Both the position numbers and the translations under genes were made by a program. The notes beneath the pieces were generated by a model. The model was not told the DNA's origin, made no database searches, and saw only the letters and a program-made list of their open reading frames with translations. Below are positions 55,953 to 63,036 of a stretch of DNA of 64,000 bases, one piece after another. The stretch lies in the NCBI RefSeq assembly GCF_039541115.1, contig NZ_BAABFP010000002.1, positions 744,001 to 808,000 on the forward strand, in the 5' to 3' direction. This stretch comes from Angustibacter luteus. Its GTDB lineage: Bacteria > Actinomycetota > Actinomycetes > Actinomycetales > Angustibacteraceae. Position 1 is the stretch's first letter. The number at the start of each line of letters is the position of its first letter.

Positions 55953-57163
55953 CGGGCGCGGTGCGCTGGTACCCGGTGCCCGACCTGGGGGCGCGCGCCG
56001 AGCAGGTGGCCGCCGCGTTCCAGCAGGCGTACGGCGCCCCGGCGACCGGGGTGTGGGCCGCTCCCGGCCGGGTCAACCTGATCGGCGAGCACACCGACTA
56101 CAACGGTGGCCTCTGCCTGCCGATCGCCTTGCCGCAGAGCACGTTGGCGGCGGCCCGGGCGACGGCCACCGGTCGCTTGCGGGTGCGGTCGGCCCAGCGC
56201 GCCGGGGAGCCCGTGGACGTCGCGCTCGACGACATCGCCCCGGGTCGGCCGGGCGGCTGGGGTGGGTACGTCGCCGGCGCGGTGGCGATGCTGGCGGCCG
56301 ATCCCGCGGCCGGACCGCTCGGCGGCCTGGACATCGTCGTCGACAGCGACGTGCCGGTGGGCTCCGGGCTGTCGTCGTCCGCCGCCCTGTCCTGCTCGGC
56401 CGTGCTGGCCGCCGCCGAGCTGGCCGGGCTGAGCTGGGCGGACGACGACGAGGGACGCGCGAGGCTCGTGCAGCTGGCCGTGCGCGGCGAGAACGTCATC
56501 GCCCAGGTGCCGTCCGGCGGGCTGGACCAGGCTGCCGCCCTGCACTGCGAGGCCGGGCACGCGCTGCTGCTGGACTGCGCGGACCACAGCCTCGAGCAGG
56601 TGCCGTTCGACGTCGCCGCCGACGGGCTCGCCCTGCTGGTGATGGACACCCGGGCCGAGCACACCCACTCGGGCAACGAGTACGCGGCGCGGCGGGCCGC
56701 GTGCGAGGAGGCCGCGCGCGAGCTCCGGGTCGAGACGTTGCGCGAGGTCGCCGACGACCCGGTCGAGGCGACCCTGGCCGCGCTCGACGAGCGAGAGCTG
56801 CGGCCGCTGGTCCGGCACGTGGTGACCGAGATCGACCGGGTGCGCCAGGTCTGCGCGTTGCTCGACGAGGGGCGGCTGCCGGACCTGGGCCCGCTGTTCG
56901 ACGCCTCGCACGCCTCGCTGCGCGACGACTACCGGGTGTCCGCGCCCGGGTTGGACGTGGCGGTCGAGGTCGCCCGTTCCGCGGGGGCGCTGGGTGCCCG
57001 GATGACCGGCGGTGGCTTCGGCGGGTCGGCGATCGCGCTGGTGCCGGTGGGGTCCGTGGACGACGTCGCGCTCGCCGTGCACGAGGCCTTCGTCGAGCGC
57101 GGCTGGGTCGAGCCGGCCTTCCTGCTCGCAGAGCCGTCGTCCCCCGGTCGCCGCCTGCGCTGA
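55949..57163 (+). CDS. galK: Galactokinase
   Basis: 404 residues. PGRVNLIGEHTDYNGG is the galactokinase signature, VPVGSGLSSSAALS the GHMP ATP-binding motif, and GARMTGGGFGGSAIAL the third. It phosphorylates galactose freed by the GH36 and GH42 enzymes. GTG at 55949 overlaps the galT stop (GTGA). galE is not in the window. Confidence 0.96.
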   Translation: MTGAVRWYPVPDLGARAEQVAAAFQQAYGAPATGVWAAPGRVNLIGEHTDYNGGLCLPIALPQSTLAAARATATGRLRVRSAQRAGEPVDVALDDIAPGRPGGWGGYVAGAVAMLAADPAAGPLGGLDIVVDSDVPVGSGLSSSAALSCSAVLAAAELAGLSWADDDEGRARLVQLAVRGENVIAQVPSGGLDQAAALHCEAGHALLLDCADHSLEQVPFDVAADGLALLVMDTRAEHTHSGNEYAARRAACEEAARELRVETLREVADDPVEATLAALDERELRPLVRHVVTEIDRVRQVCALLDEGRLPDLGPLFDASHASLRDDYRVSAPGLDVAVEVARSAGALGARMTGGGFGGSAIALVPVGSVDDVALAVHEAFVERGWVEPAFLLAEPSSPGRRLR

Positions 57164-57189
57164 GGCCCCCGCTCGCAGGCAGCCCGCGC

Positions 57190-57552
57190 TCAGCGGGTGG
57201 CGAGGACGACGGCGAGGGCGAGGACCGCCGGCACCGTCTGCACCAGCAGGATCCGCCGGCTCACGGTCACCGCGCCGAACAGCCCCGCGACGGCCACGCA
57301 GGTCAGGAAGAACGTCTCGACCTGCCACTGCAACGGGTCACCGGCGAGCAGACCCCAGACCAGTCCGGCGACCAGGAACCCGTTGTACAGCCCTTGGTTC
57401 GCGGCCATCGCCGCCGTCTGCTCGGCGAACTCCTCGGTCGTCCCGAAGGCGGCGCGGCCCCGCGGCGTCCGCCAGAGCAGCATCTCCAGCACCACGATGT
57501 AGACGTGGATCAACGCCACCAGCGCGACGAGCACCTGCCCGAGTGCGTGCAC
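57190..57552 (-). CDS. DUF1304 family membrane protein
   Basis: 120 residues, four predicted helices. LIHVYIVVLEMLLWRTPRG and the NQGLYNGFLVAGLVW segment are the DUF1304 signature. Its role is unknown. ATG at 57552. Convergent with galK, 27 bases apart. Confidence 0.85.
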   Translation of the reverse strand: MHALGQVLVALVALIHVYIVVLEMLLWRTPRGRAAFGTTEEFAEQTAAMAANQGLYNGFLVAGLVWGLLAGDPLQWQVETFFLTCVAVAGLFGAVTVSRRILLVQTVPAVLALAVVLATR

Positions 57553-57597
57553 GGGCCGAGCATAGGCCCAGCCGGCTGCCTCGGGCAGGCACCCGGC

Positions 57598-57852
57598 TCA
57601 CCGCTGCGCCCGCAGCACCTCGAGCCGCGCCCGGTACTCGGACTCGTCGACCTCGCCGCGGGCGTACCGCTCCGCCAGCACCGCCTCAGCGGACCCGGCC
57701 GGCGACCAGCCCGGTCCGTAGCCGCGTCGGCGCCACGCCCACGGACGCACCACGAACAGCACCAGCACCCAGAAGCCGAAGAAGAACAGCGGGATCAGCG
57801 GGAACCAGAAGAACCCGTGCGTCCCGGGAGCACACACCGTGCCAGCCACCAT
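57598..57852 (-). CDS. Small membrane protein with SHOCT domain
   Basis: 84 residues. One hydrophobic segment (about residues 15-35), a basic stretch and a C-terminal SHOCT-like helix pair, LAERYARGEVDESEYRARLE. ATG at 57852 has AGGAGG seven bases upstream. SHOCT proteins often act as assembly or sorting modules, without a defined reaction. Confidence 0.8.
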   Translation of the reverse strand: MVAGTVCAPGTHGFFWFPLIPLFFFGFWVLVLFVVRPWAWRRRGYGPGWSPAGSAEAVLAERYARGEVDESEYRARLEVLRAQR

Positions 57853-57999
57853 CGGCCGACCTCCTTGTCTCGGACGACGGACCAGCCGTCGCACCGGCCA
57901 GCTCTGACCGGTGACCCGAGACTGCTCGCAAGGGCACTGCCTCGTCGTCCCGCTCTGGGCTGCTCCTGCCCTACTCCCCCAGGCGTACCGAGCCGCGCA

Positions 58000-58668
58000 C
58001 TAGCCCAGCCAGCCGGGCCGAACCAGGCCGGACTCGTACGCCAGGACGACGAGCTGGGCCCGGTCCCGGACGCCGAGCTTGACCATGGCCCTGCTCACGT
58101 GGGTCTTCGCGGTGGCCGGGCTCATCACCAGCCGGTCGGCGATCTCGGCGTTGCTGAGCCCCTCGCCGACCAGCGTGACGATCTCGCGCTCGCGCCCGGT
58201 CAGCCGGGCGACGTCCGGACGCTCGTGCGGCAACGGCTTCGCGCCGACCGCGACGTGCTCGATGAGCCGGCGGGTCACGGACGGCGAGAGCTGGGCGTCG
58301 CCGGCCGCGACCGCGCGCACGGCCTTGACCAGGTCGGCCGGCTCGGTGTCCTTGACCAGGAACCCGCTGGCCCCGACCCGCAACGCCTCGAACACGTACT
58401 CGTCCAGCTCGAAGGTGGTGAGCACGAGGACCCGGGTGCCGGACAGCTCGGGGTCCGCGGCGATCAGCCGGGTCGCGGCCAGACCGTCCAGCCCGGGCAT
58501 CCGGATGTCCATGAGGACGACGTCCGGGTGGGTGCGGCGCACCACGTCGAGTGCGGCCTCGCCGTCCGCCGCCTCACCAACGACCCGCAGGTCGGGCTCG
58601 GCGTCCAGCAACGCCCGGAACCCGGCGCGCACCAACGCCTGGTCGTCCGCCACCACCACGTCGATCAC
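58000..58668 (-). CDS. NarL/FixJ-type response regulator
   Basis: 222 residues. The receiver has the acidic pair D8-D9, phospho-acceptor D54 (VVLMDIRMPGLDG) and K104 or so in FLVKDTEP. The LuxR-type DNA-binding helices are in LTGREREIVTLVGEGLSNAEI near the C-terminus. GTG start at 58668 overlaps the stop of the sensor kinase by four bases. Target genes unknown. Confidence 0.93.
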   Translation of the reverse strand: MIDVVVADDQALVRAGFRALLDAEPDLRVVGEAADGEAALDVVRRTHPDVVLMDIRMPGLDGLAATRLIAADPELSGTRVLVLTTFELDEYVFEALRVGASGFLVKDTEPADLVKAVRAVAAGDAQLSPSVTRRLIEHVAVGAKPLPHERPDVARLTGREREIVTLVGEGLSNAEIADRLVMSPATAKTHVSRAMVKLGVRDRAQLVVLAYESGLVRPGWLG

Positions 58669-59867
58669 GCGGGCACCTGCTCCGGTGTCAACGGGAAGCG
58701 GACGGCGACCCGCAGGCCGCCGCTCGGACGGACCGCGACGTCGACGGTGCCGCCCAGGGCCCGGGCCCGCTCCCGCATGCCCAGCAGCCCACGTCCTTCC
58801 GACACGGGCGCGCGCGCCGTCCCGTCATCGGACACCTCGACCTCCAGGGCGGCCGGCCCACGACGCAGCCGCACGGTCGCGGACGCCGCTCCGGCGTGCC
58901 GGCTGACGTTCGTCAGCGACTCCTGCACCACCCGGTAGGCGGCCGCCTGCACCGGCCCGGGCACCCCGATCGCCAGGTCCCCCACCGCTTCTGGCGCGAG
59001 GTCGACCTGCAGGCCACCCGCGCGGGCCTGCGCGACCAGCACCTTCACGTCGCCCAGCGCCGGCGCCGGGGTGCGCGGCACGTCACCCTCCGCGCGCAGC
59101 ACGGCCAGCACGGTGCGCACCTCCTCGAGGGCGTCCCGACTGGCGTCCCGGATGGCCGTCAACGCCGGCCGGGCCTGCTCGGGGTGCTCGTCCAGCAGGT
59201 GCAGCGCGACGCCGGCCTGGACGGCGATCAGCGACAGCGAGTGCCCGATGGTGTCGTGCAGGTCGCGGGCCAGGGCCAGCCGCTCCTCGCCCACCGCGGC
59301 CTCCTGCTCGGCGGCCCGGGCCCGGCGCGCTGCCGCGAACTGCTCGGCCCGGCGTCGCGGCAGCTCGCCCACCAGCAGCAGCACGAGCAACCAGGCGGCG
59401 GCCGCGAGCGCCGCGCCCAGCCCGACCGGGTGGTCGCTGACTGCACCGAGCCCCAGCGTCAGCGCGTACCCGCACCCCGCGACCAGCCAGGCCGCCACCC
59501 GCCGTCCGGACGCGACCGCGACCACCAGGGCCAGGCCCGCGCTCGCCACCACCGGCCCGCGCGGGTACCCCAGCCCCAGGTAGGTGGCGGCGGCGCCGAC
59601 CGCCACGGCCGCGACCGCCACCCGGTGCCGGGGCAGGACGAGCAGCGCCAACGGCCCCAGGGCGAGCAGCAGGTAGCCGGCCACGTCGAGCGCCCGGGCC
59701 TGCGGTTGCCGGGTGGCCGCCGCAGTGGAACCTCCGAGCTGGACGACGAGCAGGACCAGCGCCACCACCCGGGCGACCGCCCGCTGGCGGACGGCGCTGC
59801 CGGCCCACGGTGCACCCGCCCACGGTGCACCCGCCCACGGCGGCCCCCAGGTCGACACGTCACCCAT
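58665..59867 (-). CDS. Sensor histidine kinase, HisKA_3 type
   Basis: 400 residues. About five or six hydrophobic helices form the sensor part, followed by the HisKA_3 phospho-acceptor region LARDLHDTIGHSLSLIAVQ, and an HATPase domain with VVQESLTNVSRH and GRGLLGMRERA. It phosphorylates the adjacent NarL-type regulator. The N-terminus has a PWAGA repeat. ATG at 59867. Signal sensed: unknown. Confidence 0.92.
   Translation of the reverse strand: MGDVSTWGPPWAGAPWAGAPWAGSAVRQRAVARVVALVLLVVQLGGSTAAATRQPQARALDVAGYLLLALGPLALLVLPRHRVAVAAVAVGAAATYLGLGYPRGPVVASAGLALVVAVASGRRVAAWLVAGCGYALTLGLGAVSDHPVGLGAALAAAAWLLVLLLVGELPRRRAEQFAAARRARAAEQEAAVGEERLALARDLHDTIGHSLSLIAVQAGVALHLLDEHPEQARPALTAIRDASRDALEEVRTVLAVLRAEGDVPRTPAPALGDVKVLVAQARAGGLQVDLAPEAVGDLAIGVPGPVQAAAYRVVQESLTNVSRHAGAASATVRLRRGPAALEVEVSDDGTARAPVSEGRGLLGMRERARALGGTVDVAVRPSGGLRVAVRFPLTPEQVPA
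59803..59840 (-). repeat. 15-bp tandem repeat coding PWAGA in the kinase N-terminus
   Basis: GCCCACGGTGCACCC occurs at 59803 and 59818, then a partial copy at 59833. In the protein it gives PWAGA repeats near residue 10. The frame is kept for any copy number. Confidence 0.75.
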
Positions 59868-59976
59868 CCCGCGAACGTAGCGCGGCCGGCCCGCGAGCGG
59901 CATCCGCCGACGGGAGGCAGCGTTCCTACGACCCAGGGTGTATCTAACTCGCGACCGGACCGCTCTTTCCATCGAC

Positions 59977-60001
59977 GAACCACGGCAGGGGGTCGTGGTT
60001 C
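59977..60001 (+). promoter_or_regulatory. Hairpin directly before the serine-protease ribosome site
   Basis: GAACCACG (59977-59984) pairs with CGTGGTTC (59994-60001) around a nine-base loop. AAGGAGG starts only four bases later and the ATG is at 60018. The stem might protect the mRNA end or tune ribosome access. Confidence 0.5.
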
Positions 60002-60017
60002 CCCAAGGAGGAACGGC

Positions 60018-61091
60018 ATGCGCATCTCGAAGAAGACGACGATCGTCGCCTGGATGACCGCGGCTGCTGCGGTGACAGCCGTCGGCGTGGGGGGCACGCA
60101 GGCATCGGCGGCGTCCGGCAACGGCAAGGCCAAGCTCGCTCCGACGCACAGCAAGGCCCTCGCGGCCTCGAGCTCGCCGGACTACAAGGCGGCGCGGGCC
60201 GCGAAGGCCCCGGTCGCCACCAAGGCGTCGAAGGCGGCCCTGGCCACCGTGCAGGATCGCATCGCGAAGTACGTCGCGAAGAACGGCACCAGGTACACGT
60301 TCGGTTCGTACTCCGACCCGAAGACCGGCGCGCTCGTGCTCGACACCAACGCCCCGGCCAGCCTGGTGAAGTCGCTGACCAACCTGAAGACCGCCACCGC
60401 CGCCAAGAGCGTCGCCGGCCTGACCAGCGTCAAGGTCACGACCCACAAGGTCACGACGAACGACGCCTACCACCGCCGCGACGACGTCCCGGCCTTCTAC
60501 GGCGGCGGCGGACTGTCGGCCGAGGGCTTCCTGTGCTCGACCGGCTACACCGTGCAGAGCTCGACCGGAGCCCGGTGGATGGTCACCGCAGGTCACTGCT
60601 TCTCCAACGGCGCGAGCGTCAAGACCGAGTCCGGCGCGAACGTCGAGGGCACCGTGACGGCGCGCACGCTGGCCTCGCTCGGCGGCGGCCCCATCGACGT
60701 CGAGTTCCTCGCCGGCAAGTCGTACGCCGGCCGGATCTTCACCGGTGGCGTGACCAGCAGCACCAGCATCCCCGTGGTGGGTTCGGGCGCCGCGTACGTC
60801 GGCTACACGGACTACTGCCACAGCGGTCGGACCACCGGTGAGCAGTGCGGTCACACCGCGACCAGCGTCACCGCCCAGGTCTGCACCGCGACCGGCTGCA
60901 AGTCCCCGGTGATCGCCTACACCGGTGGCACCGTCCAGCAGGGCGGCGACTCCGGCGGCACGTTCTACGCCAAGAACTCCACCGGCGCGTGGATCCGCGG
61001 GCACGTCATCGCGGGCAACTCGGTCACCGGCTACATCGAGCCGTACACCGAGATCACCAAGCGCTGGGCCGTCACCGCCTCGCTGGGCTGA
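60018..61091 (+). CDS. Secreted chymotrypsin-like serine protease (S1 family)
   Basis: 357 residues. Sec signal about 1-31, then a 130-residue Lys/Ala-rich pro-region, then a chymotrypsin fold: H193 in MVTAGHCFS, D227 in GPIDVEFL and S312 in GGDSGGTFY. Cysteine pairs are in FLCSTGY...GHC and DYCHSG...EQCG. Streptogrisin-like proteases mature by removing such a pro-region. ATG at 60018 follows AAGGAGG. It is divergent from the two-component genes. Confidence 0.9.
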   Translation: MRISKKTTIVAWMTAAAAVTAVGVGGTQASAASGNGKAKLAPTHSKALAASSSPDYKAARAAKAPVATKASKAALATVQDRIAKYVAKNGTRYTFGSYSDPKTGALVLDTNAPASLVKSLTNLKTATAAKSVAGLTSVKVTTHKVTTNDAYHRRDDVPAFYGGGGLSAEGFLCSTGYTVQSSTGARWMVTAGHCFSNGASVKTESGANVEGTVTARTLASLGGGPIDVEFLAGKSYAGRIFTGGVTSSTSIPVVGSGAAYVGYTDYCHSGRTTGEQCGHTATSVTAQVCTATGCKSPVIAYTGGTVQQGGDSGGTFYAKNSTGAWIRGHVIAGNSVTGYIEPYTEITKRWAVTASLG

Positions 61092-61131
61092 TCAACAGAT
61101 GGGCTGATCACCAGATGGGCTGATCACCAGC
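61084..61131 (+). repeat. Three 16-bp tandem repeats spanning the protease stop codon
   Basis: TGGGCTGATCAACAGA (61084-61099), TGGGCTGATCACCAGA (61100-61115) and TGGGCTGATCACCAGC (61116-61131). Each copy repeats the stop TGA with its flanks. It probably arose by local duplication of the gene end. Confidence 0.9.
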
Positions 61132-61146
61132 ACCACACGCTCGACC

Positions 61147-61181
61147 GGGACGCCCGGGGCCACACGGCTCCGGGCGTTCCC
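61147..61181 (+). terminator. Terminator hairpin after the protease
   Basis: GGGACGCCCGG (61147-61157) and CCGGGCGTTCCC (61170-61181) pair with one bulged base. The stem sits 56 bases after the protease stop and nine bases before the stop of the convergent xthA remnant. Confidence 0.7.
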
Positions 61182-61189
61182 GCGCGCGC

Positions 61190-61348
61190 TCAGACGTCGT
61201 AGTCGACGACGACGGCGGCGTGGTCGCTCCACCGCTCGGCGTACGTCGCGGCCCGCCCGGCCTCGGCCTTCACTGCTCGGCCGGCCAGGGTGGCCGTCGC
61301 CAGCTGGTAGTCGATCCGCCAGCCCGAGTCGTTGTCCAGGGATCGCCG
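61190..61348 (-). pseudogene. xthA: 3' remnant of exodeoxyribonuclease III, cut by a junction
   Basis: On the minus strand the last 52 codons read through RSLDNDSGWRIDYQL (in two parts: RSLDNDSGW and RIDYQLATATLAG) and end ERWSDHAAVVVDYDV. That matches the C-terminus of ExoIII/Xth, including the catalytic S-D-H of the W-S-D-H motif and the D-x-G-W-R-I-D-Y strand. Homology stops at about 61346-61348 with an in-frame stop and no start. The remaining 200 residues are absent from the following DNA, so the gene was split or deleted by whatever brought in the DNA to the right. Confidence 0.85.
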
Positions 61349-61567
61349 CTATATGTACACAACCACTACGAACGCGGCTGCCTGACCAGCATTTATCACG
61401 CTGTGTCACCAAACCTCGCGAACGCCGATAGATCGGCACACCAGTCACATCAGCACCACCGGAGCGCCTCGCCCGCTCGGTCTGACTCCGGCCAAACCTT
61501 GGCCCGACACGGCAGTTCTCGATCGCAATCGTCCGTGCATGTCGGAGCTCGGGTCTACGTTGTTCGC
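61349..61567. other. Left boundary of a lower-GC island; no gene seen
   Basis: 219 bases between the xthA break and the nucleotidyltransferase start. Base composition falls here and stays lower to the window end. A short inverted repeat GCCGAT-AG-ATCGGC lies at 61424-61437. I see no integrase, tRNA end or terminal repeat. Confidence 0.6.
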
Positions 61568-62359
61568 ATGAGCGCCGGTCAGCTACTGGGTCGCGCGACG
61601 TCGAATACGTCTCGCGTTCTGGCAGGTATCCGCGACGCACTGGGACAGCAGGCGCCAGACCGCCTGGCATTGATGCTCTACGGCAGCGTCGCTCGCGGAA
61701 CGCAGGGCGACGACTCTGACATCGACGTCCTCGAATTGGTCTCCGGCGATGCAGCGACGTATCAGGTCGGAACCATCAACGTGACGCAGTACCGCCCTGC
61801 CCACCTCAGGGCTCTTGCCGCGCAGGGCAGCTTGTTCGTGTTGCATCTACGCACGGATGGCGTTGTCATCGAGGATCGGTTCGGACTGCTCACTCGGACA
61901 CTGGAAGCTTATGAGCGGCCGCTCACATACGCCCCAATATGGGACCAACTGGCGACCGCAGCAGGCGTGCTCGACGTCTCCGCTCACGATGTCCGCGGAT
62001 ACCTCCGCGGACTTGGCCGTCTCGGTGTCTATATCGCGCGCACCGCCGCATACCTTCGCAGCGTCGAGGCGGGCGAGGTCAACTTCGACATCGGCTTGCT
62101 CAGCCAACAACTCGACCAGCCTGGGCTCGCCGACGCAGTTGCTCTTCGCCGTCAGGCGACGTTCTCGCTCTCCGATATCGCAAAGCTGCGTCATGAGATC
62201 GAGCGCATCGTGCCAAACGTGCCAAGCGGCCCTATCGAATCCGTTGAGTCGTACGCCATCGCACATGCAGACCATGGGGAACTGGCAATGCTCATGGCCA
62301 CGGTGTTGACCGATGAAGACGAGCTGGAGTACAGCGCACTCACCCTCCCCCCGTTCTGA
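61568..62359 (+). CDS. Minimal nucleotidyltransferase-domain protein
   Basis: 263 residues. A Pol-beta-type nucleotidyltransferase core: LYGSVARGTQGDDSDIDV gives G39-S40 and D51-x-D53. INVTQYRPAHLRAL and GSLFVLHLRTDG are strands and helices often seen in the MNT group. The C-terminal 130 residues are mainly helical (AHDVRGYLRGLGRLGVYIA) with no motif I can name. The enzyme would transfer a nucleotide to protein, RNA or a small molecule. ATG at 61568 is used; its frame is open upstream by chance. Codon use has more A/T in third positions than the genes before 61100. Confidence 0.82.
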   Translation: MSAGQLLGRATSNTSRVLAGIRDALGQQAPDRLALMLYGSVARGTQGDDSDIDVLELVSGDAATYQVGTINVTQYRPAHLRALAAQGSLFVLHLRTDGVVIEDRFGLLTRTLEAYERPLTYAPIWDQLATAAGVLDVSAHDVRGYLRGLGRLGVYIARTAAYLRSVEAGEVNFDIGLLSQQLDQPGLADAVALRRQATFSLSDIAKLRHEIERIVPNVPSGPIESVESYAIAHADHGELAMLMATVLTDEDELEYSALTLPPF

Positions 62360-63036
62360 TGCGTGAACGGATCGCGGTCGTCGGTGACGTCCACGGCAAC
62401 GCTCGGGCGTTGGCGCGAGCCTTCGAGTGGCTTGAGACTTGGGACGGATTGGTGATCTTCGTCGGGGATTACGTAAACCGTGGCCCGGCATCGCGCGAAG
62501 TCGTCGATCACTTGATCCTCGCCAAGGACGCACTCGGCGAGCGCTTGGTGCTCCTGCGTGGCAATCACGACCAAGTGCTGCTGGACTTCATTTCGGGCGA
62601 GAGCCCACGCCGACTGCTTTCGCATGGCGGCCTGACCACCGTCAGCAGCTACCTGAAGGGTACGGAGGCTCAGGCGAGCATTGAGACTTTTCGCGAAACC
62701 TTTCCCGACGGGCATCTACGTCTCCTAGGCGACACAGGGACGCACTTCGAGACCGACGAGATGCTGGTGTCGCATGCCGGCTATAACCCTGACAGACCAA
62801 CAAGTAGGAGGTCAGAAGACTTGGCCTTGGGACGGCATCATGGGATCTTTTCCCGAGGCGCTACTGCACCAAAGGCGCTCATCATCTGCGGCCACTACAT
62901 CCAGAGGGGGATGAAGCCGTTCGAGTCGAGGAACCTGATATGCCTTGACACCGGAAGCGGCACGACCGCGGGGGCTCCGCTGACGTTGGTCACGCTGCCA
63001 GATCGCAACTTCTACCAATTCTACGGAGAGACATGA
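62359..63036 (+). CDS. PPP-type metallophosphatase
   Basis: 225 residues. All metal motifs of calcineurin-like phosphatases are present: GDVHGN at residues 9-14, GDYVNRGPAS, LRGNHDQ, and the later SHAGYNP and CGHY. It resembles PrpE/ApaH and bacterial Ser/Thr phosphatases, so it could remove a phosphate from proteins or split dinucleoside polyphosphates. The ATG shares its A with the nucleotidyltransferase TGA (TGATG), so the two are coupled. One inferred link is that it reverses the nucleotidyltransferase's modification. Confidence 0.85.
   Translation: MRERIAVVGDVHGNARALARAFEWLETWDGLVIFVGDYVNRGPASREVVDHLILAKDALGERLVLLRGNHDQVLLDFISGESPRRLLSHGGLTTVSSYLKGTEAQASIETFRETFPDGHLRLLGDTGTHFETDEMLVSHAGYNPDRPTSRRSEDLALGRHHGIFSRGATAPKALIICGHYIQRGMKPFESRNLICLDTGSGTTAGAPLTLVTLPDRNFYQFYGET

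Noticed and set aside
61190-61567. Phage or ICE integration site at a tRNA gene
   Set aside because: No tRNA gene, integrase or direct-repeat att pair could be seen at the junction.
61092-61670. Leftward open frame of 192 residues at the island border
   Set aside because: It crosses the xthA remnant and the nucleotidyltransferase start in another frame and shows no family features.
61568-62359. MNT-HEPN toxin-antitoxin fused in one protein
   Set aside because: The C-terminal helical part lacks the R-x(4)-H motif of HEPN toxins, and no separate HEPN gene is adjacent.
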